Shown: one piece after another, positions 61,000 to 64,000 of the stretch
Layout: each line of letters opens with the position of its first letter
Position numbering within the stretch: position 1 is the first letter of the stretch
Origin: Lepisosteus oculatus
Taxonomy: Eukaryota; Chordata; Actinopteri; Semionotiformes; Lepisosteidae
Assembly (NCBI RefSeq): GCF_040954835.1
Contig: NC_090704.1
Span: 39,498,979-39,562,978, forward strand
Reading direction: 5' to 3'
Length of the DNA: 64,000 nt
Position numbers and translations under genes: made by a program
Notes under the pieces: generated by a model
Seen by the model: only the letters and a program-made list of their open reading frames with translations
Databases searched by the model: none
Told to the model about the DNA's origin: nothing

Positions 61000-63900
61000 A
61001 GGCAATGTGCTGTTTCTGCAGTTTTTTTAAAAACATCAATGCATTAATCATTTTAATTATTGTAATTTCCATGCAGTGGAAAATTAAACTTAATTGAAAT
61101 CATGGAAGGTGTCTGTTATGCGTGGAAGACTGTTTTACTTGTTTGGATTTTATTCTGTTTGGAAAGGATAATGGAAATAAAGAATTGCTGTCATTGTATC
61201 TCTTAGAGGTTCTGAGGTGCTTCCATTATCAGTGAACCTAAAAGTAGGATTCCAAAGAATTGCTATTTCTTCTGCAACTGACAAATATTTAAATTCATCT
61301 GAGTTTAGGATCTGACACCTGTTGGTGCAATACTTTACCTAGTGTGGCAATATAGATAGATTTCTTTATAGTCTCTGATTACATTTAGCAAAACGATATT
61401 CAATTGTGGTCCTCAGGGGCCAGGACAGTGGTAGAAAATATATTGGTGCTGTGGAATACGTCCACAGAAGAGTAACCAAATAACGTCTGGGGCTTAAGGG
61501 AATGTCCTACACTTACAGAAACTTTCTAGTCTCGAACACAAAAGAATAAGTGGGGCCCAGATACAAAATCTAATTTCAGTGCTCTCAAAATCTTTGAGAA
61601 GGACAACCCAGCAGACTTCTTCAGGAGAAACAACGCAACAGAACCAGGGGACACAGCGGGAAACTATGGGGAAGTTTATTTAAAACCAGGAACAGGGGGT
61701 CCCTCTTTATTCAGAGGACAGTATGGAACCATATACAGTACATCCCTGTACAGTGTACAGAACAGTTACACAGTCCATAACTGTGACATACAGGGTCTAG
61801 TTGAGACTTGACCAGTTTGTGGCTATAGTGACTATGAACCAAAACCTGACATAACTTTAAAAAACTGTATAAATTATGTTTATATAAATTAAAAAATGTG
61901 AACGCTATTGTCTCACCAGGTGTAGCTCAAGTACAACCAGAGAATTTTAATTCTGTGTTTATATTTAATGTGATGTTCATGTTGTTTTGTGCTGCAGTAT
62001 TCACATTGCTCGATTTATATTCTGAGCAATATGTGTGGAGTCTGTGGTTTCCTCTGTGATCTGGAAAAGTCTTCATGTTTTGTTCTCCCATCATAAGAAT
62101 TTGAAGAAGTCTTTTTTTCAGGCTTCGGCTTATTCTTAATTAAAATTTATCCAGCCTAGGTTTTGCTATCAGAGTTATCTACAGATGACATGGCCACTTG
62201 ACTTTCAGCTGAACTTCAGATGTGTCATGTCTTTAAACTCTATCAGAATGCCCATAAATAAGCTCTTTTAAAGTTTTATTTCATGCCCAGTACGAGTTTG
62301 AAAAGAAAATCTATATTTATATAACCTTTAGTGCTTTTATTTGCTGTGTATCATGTAGTCTCGGTGTAAATCCAGGTTTTATATTTGTTTATCTGGCAAA
62401 TGTATAGCAGTTGCTTCTTACTGTTATTAATGATATAAAAAAAATCATAAAAATGAAAATAAAAAAATTATCTCCTAAATGCTTTAAAGACTCACCCAGT
62501 AAGTACTGTTTTCAGTAGATGTGCTATCTCTTCATTGTGTAGCTCTGGGTGGTGTGATGATGCAGACATGTCAGGACCCTAATTTAAATGCAGAGGTGAC
62601 TTTGATATTTTCACTTTGGCTTTTTATATTTTATAGCCCCTGGGGATCACTCAGTACTGGCTCTACAATACTGCTCACAGCCTTTATTCTTATATTAAGC
62701 TTAAGGGAGTAAGGTGTTGATCTGGAGTTACTCTTTTTGAACATGCTGCACCTCAGGTTTCCACAATGATCTTGACTTCCAAGCTGAGGTGCTTGGCCTT
62801 CTCTCTGAAGGGAGCTTATCGCCAGGATGATCTTGATCAGTGAGGATATTGAAGGGTTCTGTGTGGAATTCGGCAGGTGGTGAATGTAGTGCACACATGG
62901 CTTGTGTTGATAAATTGTCAGTGTAATTCTTTTAATTAAATCACAGCCAAGTATAACATTTCCTGTAGATCCGATTACTGTATATAGTTAAATATATAGT
63001 CATATATGATCATAATGGCACAGAGGGCATCTTTAACATTGTCTTGTGATTTTACTGAAAATAGTACCATAAAATGAAGGCACAGAAATAAAAAACATCA
63101 GGACCTTCAGAACACCATGTTGGGAGGGAACCTAACACCAAGGAAGGATTCTTATTCCTTTGTTTGATCTGTCATCATCAAAGCTAAAATCTAAGTCAAA
63201 TTTATATGGATTGATGTGCAATTTTAGTTTAATTGCTATCAGATATTTTCTGCTCCATTATTGAGTGTTTTGAGCCTAAGCTTTTAAGTATTAGCAATTC
63301 CTGCTTTGCTGTGTTATGTTAAGGTGATTCTTAGTCATATTCAGAAAAAAAGGCCTGTTTTAATAAAGAATTAGGAAATGGACCTCCTGCTGATATCTTT
63401 AGTCTTACTGATATATGAGATGAGTTATATAAAGAATTATATACAGTATGGGATGATATACAGTATAATGAGTTAGCATGCAATTGTAGTTCATTCATAT
63501 TACTGGGACAGAGAGAAACGCACTTGCTTAAAGAGGACATTTATAGATTAAGTGATCTATAGGGACTGGTGGCCACTGAGATCTGGGTCAGGTAGATTAA
63601 ATCCACTGTCTTGAAATCCGGTTAAATGCTTTTAAAAGCTCAGCATGTACTGTACTAGTTGCAGCACTTCCTTAAAGATAATGGAGATGAAGTATTGTCT
63701 GTTCTTTCCGCAAGGTTTCCTGGGATTTGTGATAAGGGGTTCTGTGAAGGATGACAGGAGTGGGAGAACTAGTTTCATCTTTAGACTCACCGGACATGGA
63801 TGCAGTGCAATCAGTTTGATTAAAAATCAGTAAGATGGAGTGGATAAGATAAATACTGTATGCCTTTACAGTGGAATAGCACCCATTCTGTCATTCATTT

Positions 63901-64000
63901 TGCTTTCACTTCAATTCGTATTCTATATTCTGGTCGCTTGCAGATTAGAATGGTATATGTTTAGCAATAATATTATTTATGGTACCTGAAAGTTTCAGGT
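61000..64000 (+). other. Presumed FASN intron 1, no exon recognised
   Basis: AT-rich sequence without recognisable fatty acid synthase exons in any frame; apart from the LINE fossil at 61,525-61,720 I see nothing in it. Confidence 0.5.
61525..61725 (+). mobile_element. CR1/L2-like LINE fossil, second + strand copy
   Basis: Shares CTCGAACACAAAAG and CAGACTTCTTCAG with the copy at 393-540, and one frame reads ALKIFEKDNPADFF, parallel to AFKILKGTDKVNPTDFF of the first copy. Degenerate and truncated. Confidence 0.65.

Noticed and set aside
1..64000. CRISPR array, prokaryotic operon, provirus or new multi-gene system
   Set aside because: No regularly spaced repeats, no clustered co-directional frames, no LTR pair or gag/pol-like frame; coding content is spliced vertebrate exons.

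Overview
The window reads as vertebrate nuclear DNA, most likely from a ray-finned fish. Coding exons are short and split by GT/AG introns. The background is AT-rich and CpG-poor, with local CpG-dense blocks. The interspersed repeats are of fish type: L2, Rex1-like and CR1-like LINE pieces, a 5S rRNA-derived SINE, and a repeat ending in ATCC/GGAT units. The mix of CR1/L2-type fossils with a 5S-derived SINE makes me favour a non-teleost lineage such as gar or bowfin; that is inference from recollection of such genomes, not a search. The only gene whose protein can be read in full is CCDC57 on the + strand. Nineteen coding exons from 26,853 to 55,077 splice into one uninterrupted frame of 3,222 nt (1,073 residues), with compatible phases at all 18 introns. 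CCDC57 is a coiled-coil centrosome and centriolar-satellite protein. About 4.2 kb downstream, at 59,147-59,262, lies a promoter with the element order and spacing of the vertebrate fatty acid synthase (FASN) promoter: a sterol regulatory element, an inverted CCAAT box, a CATGTGGCGTGG block and a TTTAAAT TATA variant. It is followed by a likely first exon ending at a good splice donor (59,480). CCDC57 followed by FASN in the same direction is also the mammalian gene order, so the window holds CCDC57 plus the 5' end of FASN; the FASN coding exons must lie beyond 64,000. Layout: 1-8,600 has no gene I can support, one LINE fossil and a GC-rich candidate conserved element at about 1.4-1.7 kb. About 8,650-11,500 is a CpG-dense block with no recognisable exon, possibly a promoter of an unseen gene; it contains a perfect 11-bp hairpin. 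11,600-21,190 is non-coding with a MITE-like palindrome, a SINE and a fish repeat. 21,190-24,415 is a mosaic LINE in which a Rex1-like piece interrupts an L2 element. 24,950-25,700 is a weakly CpG-enriched stretch that may be the CCDC57 promoter. 26,805-55,700 is CCDC57 with its 3' UTR. 58,400-60,900 is the FASN CpG island, with a full CRE palindrome 1.2 kb inside the presumed first intron. 61,000-64,000 is presumed FASN intron 1. I found no RNA gene, CRISPR array or intact mobile element. I saw nothing that amounts to a new multi-gene system; the most informative signals are regulatory.
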